64,000 nt of DNA from Alphaproteobacteria bacterium (GCA_022819985.1 JAJEGH010000019.1:37187-101186), one strand, 5' to 3'. Shown: positions 9,101 to 16,384, counted from the stretch's first letter. Numbers and translations: made by a program. Notes: generated from the letters alone by a model not told the origin.

Positions 9101-9738
9101 TCGTCCGCTGCCTCCTCGCCGCCGTCCTGTTGGTGCTGCCGGCGCCGCTCGGTGCGGCGGACCGCGCCGCAGACCGCACCCCGGGCGATCCCGGCGCAGG
9201 CGAGCGCGGCGCGGCATGGGGCGGTCCGACGACGGCGTATTCGGCCGACATGGTCTTCACCGACGACCGGGGCCGGTCGCGCACCGCGCGGCTCTTCTAT
9301 ACGGCGCAGCGGCAGCGGCTCGAATTCACGTCCGGCAAGGAAGTGGTCGCCATGATCTACGACCGGGCGGCCGGGCGGGCATTCCAGCTTCTGCTCAGCA
9401 AACGGAGTTGGCGCCCGGTCGCGGCGCCGGCGCCCCAGTTCAATTTCGGCCTCTCCGATCCGGCGTCGAAACGCGAGAAACTGGGCGAAGAGACGATGGC
9501 CGGGATGGCGGTCACGAAATACCGGGTGGCGAGCCGGTCGGCGGCGGGCGACCGGTTCAGCGGGCTGGCCTGGGCGACGAAGCAGCGGATCGTCCTCCGC
9601 ATGGAGGGAACCGTCGTCCGCGGCGCGCAGACCCAGCCGCTGACCCTGGAGTTGCGGAACCTGAAGATCGGCCCGGTCGATCCGGCCCTGTTCGCGGTGC
9701 CGGCAGGCTACCGGAAACTCCCGCCGCTGCGGAACTAG
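9097..9738 (+). CDS. Small exported protein of unknown function (DUF4412/LolA-like fold)
   Basis: 213 residues with a signal peptide (L-L-A-A-V-L-L-V-L-P-A-P-L-G-A-A-D at the N terminus). The rest is rich in beta-strand-like alternations (Y-S-A-D-M-V-F-T, R-L-F-Y-T-A-Q-R-Q-R-L-E-F) that resemble proteins measuring or binding lipidic ligands in the periplasm (DUF4412 or LolA-like), a tentative comparison. It starts in a 4-bp ATGA overlap with the GST stop. Its last 30 codons and 52 bp of 3' flank are present again as a detached copy at 11290-11432, after the Xre/RES pair. Confidence 0.75.
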   Translation: MIVRCLLAAVLLVLPAPLGAADRAADRTPGDPGAGERGAAWGGPTTAYSADMVFTDDRGRSRTARLFYTAQRQRLEFTSGKEVVAMIYDRAAGRAFQLLLSKRSWRPVAAPAPQFNFGLSDPASKREKLGEETMAGMAVTKYRVASRSAAGDRFSGLAWATKQRIVLRMEGTVVRGAQTQPLTLELRNLKIGPVDPALFAVPAGYRKLPPLRN

Positions 9739-9790
9739 TCGCCAGCGTAACGCGCTGCGGCAACGGGCACCGGCCTCTTCTGCAACGGCG
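9648..9790 (+). repeat. 143-bp direct repeat, copy A (intact gene end)
   Basis: Identical to 11290-11432 except for one base (T at 9739, C at 11381). This copy comprises the last 91 bp of the exported-protein gene plus 52 bp of 3' flank. The two copies are exactly 1642 bp apart and enclose a vapC remnant and the Xre/RES pair. Confidence 0.97.
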
Positions 9791-9828
9791 CGCGGGGAGC
9801 GGGCCTCCCGTGCGATGGCGCAGGGCCC

Positions 9829-9870
9829 ATCTATCCCGGATTGCGCACAGTCAACCTGCCGGACGGCTGA
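9829..9870 (+). pseudogene. Remnant of a vapC (PIN toxin) 3' end
   Basis: This stretch reads I-Y-P-G-L-R-T-V-N-L-P-D-G-stop, against V-Y-P-G-L-R-T-R-N-L-L-D-G-stop at the end of the intact VapC at 11703-12134. The similarity continues a few bases beyond the stop (GACCGGC). It lies 39 bp after copy A of the 143-bp repeat, where copy B is followed by the complete vapBC. It is therefore best read as what is left after deletion of a duplicated vapBC. Confidence 0.75.
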
Positions 9871-9916
9871 CCGGCCGCAACCGGCCTTGCTATGACCGTA
9901 TTGCGAATTGGTGGAG

Positions 9917-9944
9917 TTGACGAAGCGAACATAGTTTACAAACT
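9917..9944 (+). promoter_or_regulatory. Candidate promoter and operator of the Xre/RES pair
   Basis: TTGACG at 9917-9922 could serve as a -35 element. AGTTT-AC-AAACT at 9933-9944 is a perfect dyad placed where a -10 element and autorepressor site would be expected, about 50 bp before the ATG at 9991. No good -10 hexamer at 16-18 bp spacing is present, so the promoter call is weak; the dyad itself is certain. Confidence 0.4.
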
Positions 9945-9990
9945 GAACGATCTGAGCAATCATGGCTGTCGATCCGGGAGCGAGAGCGAC

Positions 9991-10554
9991 ATGGCGAGCC
10001 CGACCGAAGCGACGAAGGGGACGATGGGGTTTCTGGTGGACGAGTTCCCGGCGTTGTCGAGCAACGCCAGGGCATTCGTTCGCCATCATCCGCGAGAAGC
10101 GCGGCTGGCGGTGGCGGTCGCGTTGGAGGCCGCCGCCGCACAGCGCGAGGCGGAGGACGCCGATACTGTAGCCGAAGTGCCGGAGGGACTGCGGCCATTC
10201 GTCGTTCGCCGAGGCGGCGGCGAGGATATTCTCGGTGTCTCGGAGGCCGCGAAGCGGCTCGAAGTATCGCGCACCACGGTCTATGACTGGGTCGACCGAA
10301 AGACGCTCATCGCCTGGAGGACGACCAAGCGCGGGCTCAGCATTCCTGCAGCGCAGATTCTCGGCGCCGGAAAGGTGGTCGCCGGCCTTGCGGAGGTCGT
10401 CGAAGCCATCGGCGATCCCGAGTTGGCCTGGGCGTTTCTCAGCCAGGAGTGGCCGTTCGAGGACACGGCGGCAACGCCTCTGACGTTGCTGAAGGCAGGC
10501 GGTATCGACGATGTGCTCGGCGCCGCCGCTGGCTTCGGCGCCACCTTCGCGTGA
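9991..10554 (+). CDS. Xre/MbcA/ParS-type antitoxin
   Basis: 187 residues. A helix-turn-helix lies at about 82-110 (V-S-E-A-A-K-R-L-E-V-S-R-T-T-V-Y-D-W-V), followed by the C-terminal MbcA/ParS/Xre toxin-binding domain (about 125-187), including the P-E-L-A-W-A-F-L segment and the terminal T-P-L-T-L-L-K-A-G region that plugs the RES active site in characterised pairs. I prefer the ATG at 9991, preceded by GGGAGCGAG; an in-frame ATG at 9892 has no ribosome site and would run through the putative operator. Its stop overlaps the RES start as GTGA. It probably represses its own operon. Confidence 0.88.
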   Translation: MASPTEATKGTMGFLVDEFPALSSNARAFVRHHPREARLAVAVALEAAAAQREAEDADTVAEVPEGLRPFVVRRGGGEDILGVSEAAKRLEVSRTTVYDWVDRKTLIAWRTTKRGLSIPAAQILGAGKVVAGLAEVVEAIGDPELAWAFLSQEWPFEDTAATPLTLLKAGGIDDVLGAAAGFGATFA

Positions 10555-11144
10555 CCGGGGCACTCTATCCGCGGAACCGGATTGCGTCCGTACTGCTGAA
10601 GTCGGGACTTCCAGACTGCTACCGGATCGTGCCGGCGCGCTATATGGCGAAACCCCTTGGCGCCGTGCCCGCGGACTCGCGCTTCTGCGCGCGCAACGCC
10701 GGTTACACGGTGCTCTATGCGTCGCCCGACTTCGCCACTGCCTTTATCGAAACCGTCGTGCGAGACAGGTTCGCGCGGCGGCGGGAACGGCGGGTCGCGT
10801 TGAGGGAAGTCACGGAGCGCGCATGGGTATGCGTCTCGACGCAACCCGACACCAAATTGACGCTGCTCGACCTGTGCGGAGACGGATGCACCCGAATCGG
10901 AGCGCCGACCGACACGGTTCGCGCCAGGAATCATGCAGCGGGGCGCGCGTTTGCCAAGTCCATCCATGCGTCACACCCCGATATCGACGGCCTGGTCTAC
11001 CCGTCCCGGCTGACGGAAGGCGAGGTCTATGCCGTCTTCGACCGCGGCATGGCGGGGTTGGAGGCCACCGGAACAGGCATGCTGGCGGACCAACCCGATC
11101 TGCCGGGTGTTTTGGAACGGTATGGAATCGATTTGGTTCGGTAG
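10551..11144 (+). CDS. RES-domain toxin (NAD+-consuming)
   Basis: 197 residues. The RES family is named for conserved Arg, Glu and Ser, and all three are visible: Arg25 (C-Y-R-I), Glu67 (A-F-I-E-T-V) and Ser152 (V-Y-P-S-R). Characterised members (MbcT, ParT and similar) degrade or phosphorolyse NAD+ and stop growth unless bound by the Xre antitoxin. The GTG start at 10551 overlaps the antitoxin stop by 4 bp, which gives coupled translation. The protein looks complete. It is enclosed by the 143-bp duplication. Confidence 0.92.
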   Translation: MTGALYPRNRIASVLLKSGLPDCYRIVPARYMAKPLGAVPADSRFCARNAGYTVLYASPDFATAFIETVVRDRFARRRERRVALREVTERAWVCVSTQPDTKLTLLDLCGDGCTRIGAPTDTVRARNHAAGRAFAKSIHASHPDIDGLVYPSRLTEGEVYAVFDRGMAGLEATGTGMLADQPDLPGVLERYGIDLVR

Positions 11145-11289
11145 CATCGGGGAGGGTTGGACTCTGCGGGCAGCTCCGATCGCGGCTGCATGGCGGTGTC
11201 GCGGCTTTCCCGCTTTCGCTCGTCAATGCCGGCCGGACTTCGGTTTGATCGGCCTGCCCGAAGCGGCAGGTCTTCCGGCCGCTGCTCCC

Positions 11290-11432
11290 GGAGTTGCGGA
11301 ACCTGAAGATCGGCCCGGTCGATCCGGCCCTGTTCGCGGTGCCGGCAGGCTACCGGAAACTCCCGCCGCTGCGGAACTAGCCGCCAGCGTAACGCGCTGC
11401 GGCAACGGGCACCGGCCTCTTCTGCAACGGCG
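11290..11432 (+). repeat. 143-bp direct repeat, copy B (detached gene tail)
   Basis: Second copy of the end of the exported-protein gene: it encodes the same last 30 residues (ending R-K-L-P-P-L-R-N-stop) but has no gene upstream. It leads into the vapBC operator 13 bp later. The mismatch to copy A is a single base just after the stop codon. Confidence 0.97.
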
Positions 11433-11444
11433 TCAGGTGGCTGT

Positions 11445-11480
11445 TGTGTGAAAACATATTTATCGATATGTTTTCACACA
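11445..11480 (+). promoter_or_regulatory. 36-bp perfect inverted repeat, probable VapBC operator
   Basis: TGTGTGAAAACATAT (11445-11459) and its exact reverse complement (11466-11480) flank a 6-bp centre. The right arm ends on the A of the vapB ATG. Such a site would let the VapB ribbon-helix-helix dimers repress their own promoter. Because the palindrome reaches the start codon, no normal ribosome site fits before ATG 11480; the ATG at 11468 inside the right arm or the TTG at 11444 are alternatives. Confidence 0.85.
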
Positions 11481-11716
11481 TGAGAACGACGATCGACATC
11501 AACGATGCGCTGCTCCAGGCGGCGAAGGCCCACGCAGCGCGTGAGCGCAAGACCCTGAAGGAAACCTTCGAGCAGGCCTTGCGCGCCTTCCTGGCCAACC
11601 CGGTGCCGGTCGGCCACGCGCCGCCCCTCCCGATATTTCGCGGCCAGGGCATGCAGCCGGGCGTCGACCTGACGGACAACGCGGCGCTTCTGGACGCGAT
11701 GGATGCAGAGTCCTGA
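11480..11716 (+). CDS. VapB-type antitoxin (ribbon-helix-helix)
   Basis: 78 residues. The N terminus (M-R-T-T-I-D-I-N-D-A-L-L-Q-A-A-K) is the beta-strand and first helix of a ribbon-helix-helix DNA-binding domain, continuing A-R-E-R-K-T-L-K-E-T-F-E-Q-A-L. The C-terminal part, with the R-G-Q-G-M-Q-P-G-V-D-L stretch, resembles VapB segments that wrap the PIN toxin. It overlaps vapC by 14 bp. The start codon is uncertain because the operator palindrome abuts it. Confidence 0.85.
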   Translation: MRTTIDINDALLQAAKAHAARERKTLKETFEQALRAFLANPVPVGHAPPLPIFRGQGMQPGVDLTDNAALLDAMDAES

Positions 11717-12134
11717 CGTCAATGTGCTGGTGAGCGCGTTTCGCGAGGACGCGGTCCACCACCGGGCGTGCCGCCGGTGGCTGGCCGAAACCGTGTCGGG
11801 CCGGGACAGCGTCGGCCTGTCCGAACTCGCGCTCAGCGGCGCGCTCCGGGTTCTGACGCACCCCAGGGTGTTCCACCCGCCGACGCCGGCCGAAGCCGCC
11901 ATTGCGTTCGTCGACGCTCTGCTCGCCCAGCCCGGCGCCGCGCCGCTGCGCCCGGGCGACGGCCACTGGCGCATCTTCCGCGGCATGGCCGCCGCGCTGC
12001 GGCTGACGGGCAACCGCCTGCCGGACGCCTATCACGCGGCGCTCGCCATCGAGCACGGTTGCGAATGGGTAACGCTCGACCGCGGCTTCGCGGTCTATCC
12101 CGGACTGCGCACCCGCAACCTTCTGGACGGCTGA
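11703..12134 (+). CDS. VapC-type PIN-domain toxin
   Basis: 143 residues. The PIN-domain acidic site is complete: Asp5 (P-D-V-N-V-L), Glu41 (L-S-E-L-A-L), Asp108 (L-P-D-A-Y-H-A-A-L-A) and Asp126 (T-L-D-R-G-F). PIN toxins are Mg2+-dependent ribonucleases, often cutting tRNA or rRNA. It overlaps the antitoxin gene. The last 13 codons have a diverged copy at 9829-9870. Confidence 0.92.
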   Translation: MQSPDVNVLVSAFREDAVHHRACRRWLAETVSGRDSVGLSELALSGALRVLTHPRVFHPPTPAEAAIAFVDALLAQPGAAPLRPGDGHWRIFRGMAAALRLTGNRLPDAYHAALAIEHGCEWVTLDRGFAVYPGLRTRNLLDG

Positions 12135-12167
12135 CCGGCTGCGTCTGCTGTGCGGCGGGCTGTCCGG

Positions 12168-12650
12168 CTAAGGTTCCAGTGTTGCCAATATCGCCTCCGG
12201 CGTCTGCGCCGGCGACGCGAAAGGGTCGATGACCCGGACCCGGCCGAAGATCTGGCCGTGCTGCAAATCCTCGGTGAGCAGCGCCGAACAGCCGCAGGAT
12301 TGCGCCGCAGCGACGATGAGCGCGTCCCACCATGAGAGGGAATAGCGATCCTGCAGTATCCAGCCGCGCTCCAGCATGGCGAGATCGATGGCCGCCGGCT
12401 GCCACACCGTGAGGTCGCGCACGATCTCCTGAGCCTCTCCGGTATCGAACGCCGGCTTCAGCTTCCGCGTGAGCGTTGCGTATAGTTCCTGAAGAACCTG
12501 GAAGCTGATGCGCGCAGCGCGCCGGCGCGCGAGATGAACGATCCAGTCATCGGCACGGGATTGTTTGGCCGGCTCCGAACCGTCCTCCCGGTAGACGAAG
12601 ACGTTGGTATCAAAGAAGACCGGGGTATCAACGAAGACCGGTGCGGTCAT
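12168..12650 (-). CDS. PIN-domain toxin of a second VapBC-type pair
   Basis: 160 residues. Acidic PIN residues are present: Asp14 (F-F-D-T-N-V-F-V-Y), Glu55 (Q-E-L-Y-A-T-L), Asp109 (W-W-D-A-L-I-V-A-A-A) and Asp128 (T-E-D-L-Q-H-G). This is the PIN subgroup ending L-L-T-E-D-L-Q-H-G-Q, different from the toxin at 11703. The ATG at 12650 overlaps the antitoxin by 23 bp. An 18-bp tandem duplication in the first codons repeats the catalytic-strand sequence (V-F-V-D-T-P then V-F-F-D-T-N). It converges on the plus-strand vapBC with a 33-bp gap. Confidence 0.9.
   Translation of the reverse strand: MTAPVFVDTPVFFDTNVFVYREDGSEPAKQSRADDWIVHLARRRAARISFQVLQELYATLTRKLKPAFDTGEAQEIVRDLTVWQPAAIDLAMLERGWILQDRYSLSWWDALIVAAAQSCGCSALLTEDLQHGQIFGRVRVIDPFASPAQTPEAILATLEP
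12606..12641. repeat. 18-bp tandem duplication inside the PIN toxin gene
   Basis: GGTATCAAAGAAGACCGG (12606-12623) is followed directly by GGTATCAACGAAGACCGG (12624-12641), one mismatch. The repeat is in frame and duplicates the first beta-strand motif of the toxin, so a second Asp (Asp8) precedes the catalytic-type Asp14. Confidence 0.9.
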
Positions 12651-12870
12651 GCAGGTCGTCGCGCGTTGGCTTGCAACCGTCGACCCAGTCCAGCTCGCGC
12701 GGTTTTCTCGCCAGATAGCGCTCCATGGCGAGGGTGTACTCATCCTCGTTGCGCCGCATCCCCTCCAGCAGTTCGGCGAGCCATCGGGACACGCTGCGCC
12801 CGTTTTCGGCGGCCCGGACTCTCAGCCAAGCCGCGACGTCTTCGGGCAGGGTGACGGTGACGTTCTTCAT
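12628..12870 (-). CDS. Ribbon-helix-helix (CopG-type) antitoxin
   Basis: 80 residues: M-K-N-V-T-V-T-L-P-E-D-V-A-A-W-L is a textbook ribbon-helix-helix start, followed by R-A-A-E-N-G-R-S-V-S-R-W-L-A-E-L-L. The C-terminal half probably binds the PIN toxin, whose gene it overlaps by 23 bp. A -10-like CATAAT ends only 8 bp before the ATG, so the transcript may be leaderless or nearly so. Confidence 0.88.
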   Translation of the reverse strand: MKNVTVTLPEDVAAWLRVRAAENGRSVSRWLAELLEGMRRNEDEYTLAMERYLARKPRELDWVDGCKPTRDDLHDRTGLR

Positions 12871-12878
12871 GGCACGAA

Positions 12879-12905
12879 ATTATGAAAACACGAGCTTCGT
12901 GTCGA
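12879..12905 (-). promoter_or_regulatory. Candidate promoter with an internal dyad for the second VapBC-type pair
   Basis: On the minus strand TCGACA (12905-12900) and CATAAT (12884-12879) are 15 bp apart. Between and overlapping them is ACACGA-GCT-TCGTGT (12888-12902), a perfect 6-bp-arm dyad suitable for an autorepressor. The spacing is short, so the hexamers are tentative. Confidence 0.45.
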
Positions 12906-12946
12906 TGGTCGTCATGCCCATGATCCGCCGCCGGAGACGATCCGGC

Positions 12947-13411
12947 CTATCCCCCGCCCCCGCCGCGGCATTGCAGGATGTGGGTGCATTCGCAGGAGAA
13001 CACGGCCGCGCCGTCCTGGTTGACCGTGCGGTGCGCCATGGTCACCGCGCCGCGGTCGGGTTTCGACTCGAAGCGCCGGACGGAAATCACCTCCGATTCG
13101 ACGTGCAGCGTATCGCCCGGCCGCACCGGCTTGAGCCAGCGCAATTTGTCGATGCCGGGGCTGGCCAGCGCCGCCGCGCCGATCACGCCGTCCATCTGGA
13201 ACTGGCGGAAGGTCATGCAGACCGTGTGGAAGCCGCTCGCCATCAGGCCGCCCTGGGCCAGGGTGCGCGGGTGGCGCGCGTTGGTGTGGTAGGGCTGCGG
13301 ATCCCACTGCATGGCGAAATCGATCACCTGGCTCTCGGTCACCGTCTCGCCCGCGGTGACAAACCGGTCGCCGGGGGCGAAATCCTCCATGAAAAGATCG
13401 TAGCCGCCCAT
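12947..13411 (-). CDS. MaoC-family dehydratase ((R)-specific enoyl-CoA hydratase type)
   Basis: 154 residues of the hot-dog fold. The segment D-F-A-M-Q-W-D-P-Q-P-Y-H-T-N (31-44) carries the Asp and His of the hydratase active site, and L-A-Q-G-G-L-M-A-S-G-F-H-T follows as in MaoC proteins. These enzymes hydrate or dehydrate acyl-CoA thioesters. I chose the ATG at 13411; upstream in-frame ATGs come from a 14-bp tandem repeat that contains ATGATAG and are unlikely starts. It is isolated on the minus strand, with no acyl-CoA partner next to it. Confidence 0.88.
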   Translation of the reverse strand: MGGYDLFMEDFAPGDRFVTAGETVTESQVIDFAMQWDPQPYHTNARHPRTLAQGGLMASGFHTVCMTFRQFQMDGVIGAAALASPGIDKLRWLKPVRPGDTLHVESEVISVRRFESKPDRGAVTMAHRTVNQDGAAVFSCECTHILQCRGGGGG

Positions 13412-13431
13412 CGCCCGTCCCCTTGTCGCGC

Positions 13432-13501
13432 CCCATGATCGAGGCCGCATGACAGAGACCCCATGATAGGGCCCCCATGATAGGGCCCCCATGATAGAGA
13501 C
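13432..13501. repeat. Five tandem 14-bp repeats upstream of the MaoC gene
   Basis: Units: CCCATGATCGAGGC, CGCATGACAGAGAC, CCCATGATAGGGCC (twice, identical) and CCCATGATAGAGAC, end to end. The two central units contain the palindrome GGGCCC at their junctions. The array ends 21 bp upstream of the start codon on the coding strand. The remaining gap to the LysR gene (13502-13755) shows nothing I recognise. Confidence 0.95.
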
Positions 13502-13755
13502 CCGGGCGCAACCCGCAAAAGGCGACAAGAGGGCCGGCGGCGCAAAGGGAGAGGCTATCGCCGCGCGGCTCCGATCGTCTCCCGGATCGAGGCCGGCGCG
13601 GCCCCGGTCCCGGAACCGATGGCGGTCATGGAGGCGAAGGCGACGGGAACCTGTCGTTCGGCGCAGGCATCGGGCGCCGACAGGAATGCCGACCCGTCAC
13701 GATTGTTACAAACAGAGGAGTCGCGGGGCCGCGCCGAACAACAAATGCCGGATCG

Positions 13756-14679
13756 CTAAAGCAATCGTCCCGGCCACTTTCCGTTTCGCACCATGTCCTC
13801 CATCACTTCGAGCATGAGGGCGGACACAGCCTTGGTCGCGCGGGACTGGACGCCGCGCACGACGGATGCGATCGAAAGCTGCCAGGAGAGTTGCGGATCG
13901 ACGACCGGCACCGCGATCATCTGGCCGGCGGCCACCTCCTTCGATACGGCGAACAGGGGAAGGATCGTGCAATAGCCCTCGAGGACCAACTCGATCATGC
14001 TGGGCAGCGAATCCAGGTCGATCCTGACCGAGAGCGTGCAGCCGGTCTGCGCCGCGGTTTCCTCGAGGACCAGCCGGACGGTATGCGGCGGCGCCGGCAG
14101 TACGAGGGGGTGATTGGCCGCCTCGGCAAACCGGATGGCCTTCATCCGCCGGAATTCGCGGGTCGGCGGACAGATCAGACAGAGATCTTCCACCATGAGG
14201 GGCCGGACGTGAATGCCCTCATGGGCCTTGGCGTCGTAGAGCAGGGCCATATCGAGCCGGCCGACATGCAGCCACTCGGTCAGGTGCCCGCTCATGCCCT
14301 CGACGACATGGAGGGAGATGCCGGGATAGCGGTCCTCGACCGCGTTGACGAGCGGGATGGTGAGGCCCCGCGCAGCCGACGTCGGCAGGCCGAGCCGGAC
14401 TTCGCCGGACGGGTTGGACGCGTGATACTGGACCAGTTCCTCCGTCCGCTGAAGCTGAAGCAGGAGCGAGCGTGCATGGTCGAGGAGCAGGCGGCCGACC
14501 TCGTTGGGCGTGACGCCCCGGGAATGGCGGGTCACCAGTTCCACCCCCAGCTGCTCCTCCAGCTTGCGCAGCTGCTGGCTGAGCGACGGCTGAACGACAT
14601 TGAGCTGCTCGGCCGCGCGCGACAGGCTGCCGGCCTCGGCGATCTGCACGAAATACTTCAACTGCTTGAAATCGACCAT
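13756..14679 (-). CDS. LysR-family transcriptional regulator
   Basis: 307 residues. The N-terminal winged helix-turn-helix (F-K-Q-L-K-Y-F-V-Q-I-A-E-A-G-S-L-S-R-A, A-E-Q-L-N-V-V-Q-P-S-L-S-Q-Q-L) is clear, followed by the periplasmic-binding-like effector domain (about 90-300). The sequence resembles the Nac/Cbl branch. I use the ATG at 14679; the ORF extends 32 residues upstream through non-conserved sequence. It is divergent from the ABC importer at 15100, so it is a likely regulator of that importer and of the cyclase-amidase genes behind it. The effector is unknown. Confidence 0.92.
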   Translation of the reverse strand: MVDFKQLKYFVQIAEAGSLSRAAEQLNVVQPSLSQQLRKLEEQLGVELVTRHSRGVTPNEVGRLLLDHARSLLLQLQRTEELVQYHASNPSGEVRLGLPTSAARGLTIPLVNAVEDRYPGISLHVVEGMSGHLTEWLHVGRLDMALLYDAKAHEGIHVRPLMVEDLCLICPPTREFRRMKAIRFAEAANHPLVLPAPPHTVRLVLEETAAQTGCTLSVRIDLDSLPSMIELVLEGYCTILPLFAVSKEVAAGQMIAVPVVDPQLSWQLSIASVVRGVQSRATKAVSALMLEVMEDMVRNGKWPGRLL

Positions 14680-14780
14680 ACCGCCTCGCCTCCCGACGGC
14701 GTTATCGAAACGCGGCGCGGGGGTGCCCGCCCGCTTCGCATCCTGCCGGTCGCAATATCTTTGATACCGATACACATGTA

Positions 14781-14879
14781 TATCATTCTAAATGATACGA
14801 TGAATCGGAAAACCGCTGGAAATTATTGTTATGTTATAACATACAAATATAATTTAAAATGATATTAGATATTATCATT
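14781..14879. promoter_or_regulatory. AT-rich divergent control region with three dyads
   Basis: Inside the 420-bp LysR-importer gap, about 14760-14890 is strikingly AT-rich against GC-rich surroundings. It contains TATCATT-CTA-AATGATA (14781-14797), the 14-bp palindrome TATGTTATAACATA (14830-14843), and AATGATA-N8-TATCATT (14858-14879). The first and third share the same half-sites in opposite order. They are good candidates for LysR binding sites controlling both directions. 14900-15085 is GC-rich and I see nothing in it; GAGGGAGG precedes the importer start. Confidence 0.6.
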
Positions 14880-15099
14880 ATATTATTGTTCGATGGCGTA
14901 GTCGGCGAATACACTTTGTCATCCGGCGCGACTCGGGGCGGCAAAGGCGTCGGACACGCGGACATTCCTGTCCGGAACTGCCGGACCGCCGGCTCCGCTC
15001 CGGCGAAAACGGCACCTCCCGGGCGTCTGCCGCGTTGCGCCCCGAAGCGCCGGGCACGGGAAGCCCGCCCGGCACGACGATTTTGAGGGAGGAAGCGAT

Positions 15100-16293
15100 A
15101 TGTCGAAAATTGCACTGCGTGCCTCGATCGGCGGAGCGGCGGTCTTCGCCACCGCGATCGCGCTGGGAACCGGCCCCGTAAACGCTGCGGAGGCGAACCC
15201 TTGTATCGGAAATTCCGGCCCGGTGACGGGACCGGCGGCCTTCGGCGGGAAATCCATCCGGATGGGCGCCGAGATGGCGGTGGACGAGATCAACGCCGCC
15301 GGCGGCGTTCTCGGCAAGAAGCTCAAATTCATCCAGTACGACGATCGCGGCGCGCCGCCGCGCGGCGTCGACAACGTCCGGCGCATCGGCCTGCGGGACA
15401 ACTGCGTCGCGATGCTGGGCGGCTACCACTCGACCGTGGCGCTCGCCATGCGCGATCCGATCCACGAGATCAAGATGGTCTATGTCGGCGTGATCGCGGC
15501 CAACACCAAGGTGATCGAGAACGGCCGCAATCCCAACTACATGTTCCGCGTGTCGGCCAAGGACCGCTGGGTCTCCAAGTTCCTGGTCGCCGAGGCGCTC
15601 AAGCGCTCGCCGAACAACAAGGTCGGGATCATGTACGAGAATACGGGATGGGGCAAAGGCGCCTATCCCAACATCCAGGCCGCCCTGCGCGAGCAGGGAA
15701 CCAAGGAGGTCGGCGCGGAGACCTTCAACTGGCGCGACACGGACATGACCCCGCAACTGATCCGCTTGCGCAAGGCGGGCGCCGAGTCGCTGGTCATGTG
15801 GGGCCTCGACCGCGAAGGCAACCAGATCATGCGCAGTCTGCAGAAGATCGGCTGGAACCCGGTCAAGATCGGCGCCTGGGGCTTTGCCGGCAATCTCGGC
15901 GAACTGGCCGGCAAGCTGGCCAACTGTGCGCTCATCATGCAGACCTACTCGTGGATGGGCAAGCTGGAGCCGCGGGCTCAGAAGCTCTACGACACCATGA
16001 AGAAGCGGTACGGCATCAAGAGCCAGAAAGAGATCCGCATGGGCAGCGGCGTGGCCGACGCCTATGACGCGATCCACATCATCGCCAAGGCCATCAAGAT
16101 CGCCGGCAGCTACGACCGGCAGAAGGTCTACGAGGCCATGTTCTCGGTGAAGCACAACGGGCTGGTGATGAACTACAATCCGGCCTTCGAGCGGACGGAG
16201 GAGCGCCACGACGCGATCCTGCCGAGCGCCTACAAGCTGACGGCCTGGTACAACGGCGAACTGCTGCCGCTGAGCCAGACCCCCTGCAAGTAG
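15100..16293 (+). CDS. ABC transporter substrate-binding protein (LivK/HAAT type)
   Basis: 397 residues with a signal peptide (A-A-V-F-A-T-A-I-A-L-G-T-G-P-V-N-A-A). The mature part is a type-I periplasmic binding protein: G-P-V-T-G-P-A-A-F-G-G near the N terminus and A-V-D-E-I-N-A-A-G-G-V-L-G-K-K are the standard Leu/amide-binding family motifs. It delivers ligand to the LivH/LivMG/LivF complex encoded next. Family members bind branched-chain amino acids, but also amides, urea and aromatic acids; the adjacent cyclase and amidase suggest an amide-type ligand (inference). Confidence 0.93.
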   Translation: MSKIALRASIGGAAVFATAIALGTGPVNAAEANPCIGNSGPVTGPAAFGGKSIRMGAEMAVDEINAAGGVLGKKLKFIQYDDRGAPPRGVDNVRRIGLRDNCVAMLGGYHSTVALAMRDPIHEIKMVYVGVIAANTKVIENGRNPNYMFRVSAKDRWVSKFLVAEALKRSPNNKVGIMYENTGWGKGAYPNIQAALREQGTKEVGAETFNWRDTDMTPQLIRLRKAGAESLVMWGLDREGNQIMRSLQKIGWNPVKIGAWGFAGNLGELAGKLANCALIMQTYSWMGKLEPRAQKLYDTMKKRYGIKSQKEIRMGSGVADAYDAIHIIAKAIKIAGSYDRQKVYEAMFSVKHNGLVMNYNPAFERTEERHDAILPSAYKLTAWYNGELLPLSQTPCK

Positions 16294-16304
16294 ACGGACT
16301 GCCT

Positions 16305-16339
16305 CCGGGGCGCGTCGCGGACGCGCCCCGGGGTTTCCT
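16305..16339 (+). terminator. Strong intercistronic hairpin (attenuator/terminator-like)
   Basis: CCGGGGCGCGTC-GCG-GACGCGCCCCGG forms a perfect 12-bp stem at 16305-16331, followed by GGTTTCCTC. It lies 11 bp after the stop of the binding-protein gene and before the permease, a place where partial termination commonly raises binding protein over permease. Confidence 0.75.
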
Positions 16340-16384
16340 CACCGTAATCTTCTTTGAAACGCCGCCCTTGACAGGCCGAATTCC

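Noticed and set aside
13432..13501. CRISPR array
   Set aside because: Units of 14 bp are directly adjacent with no spacers.
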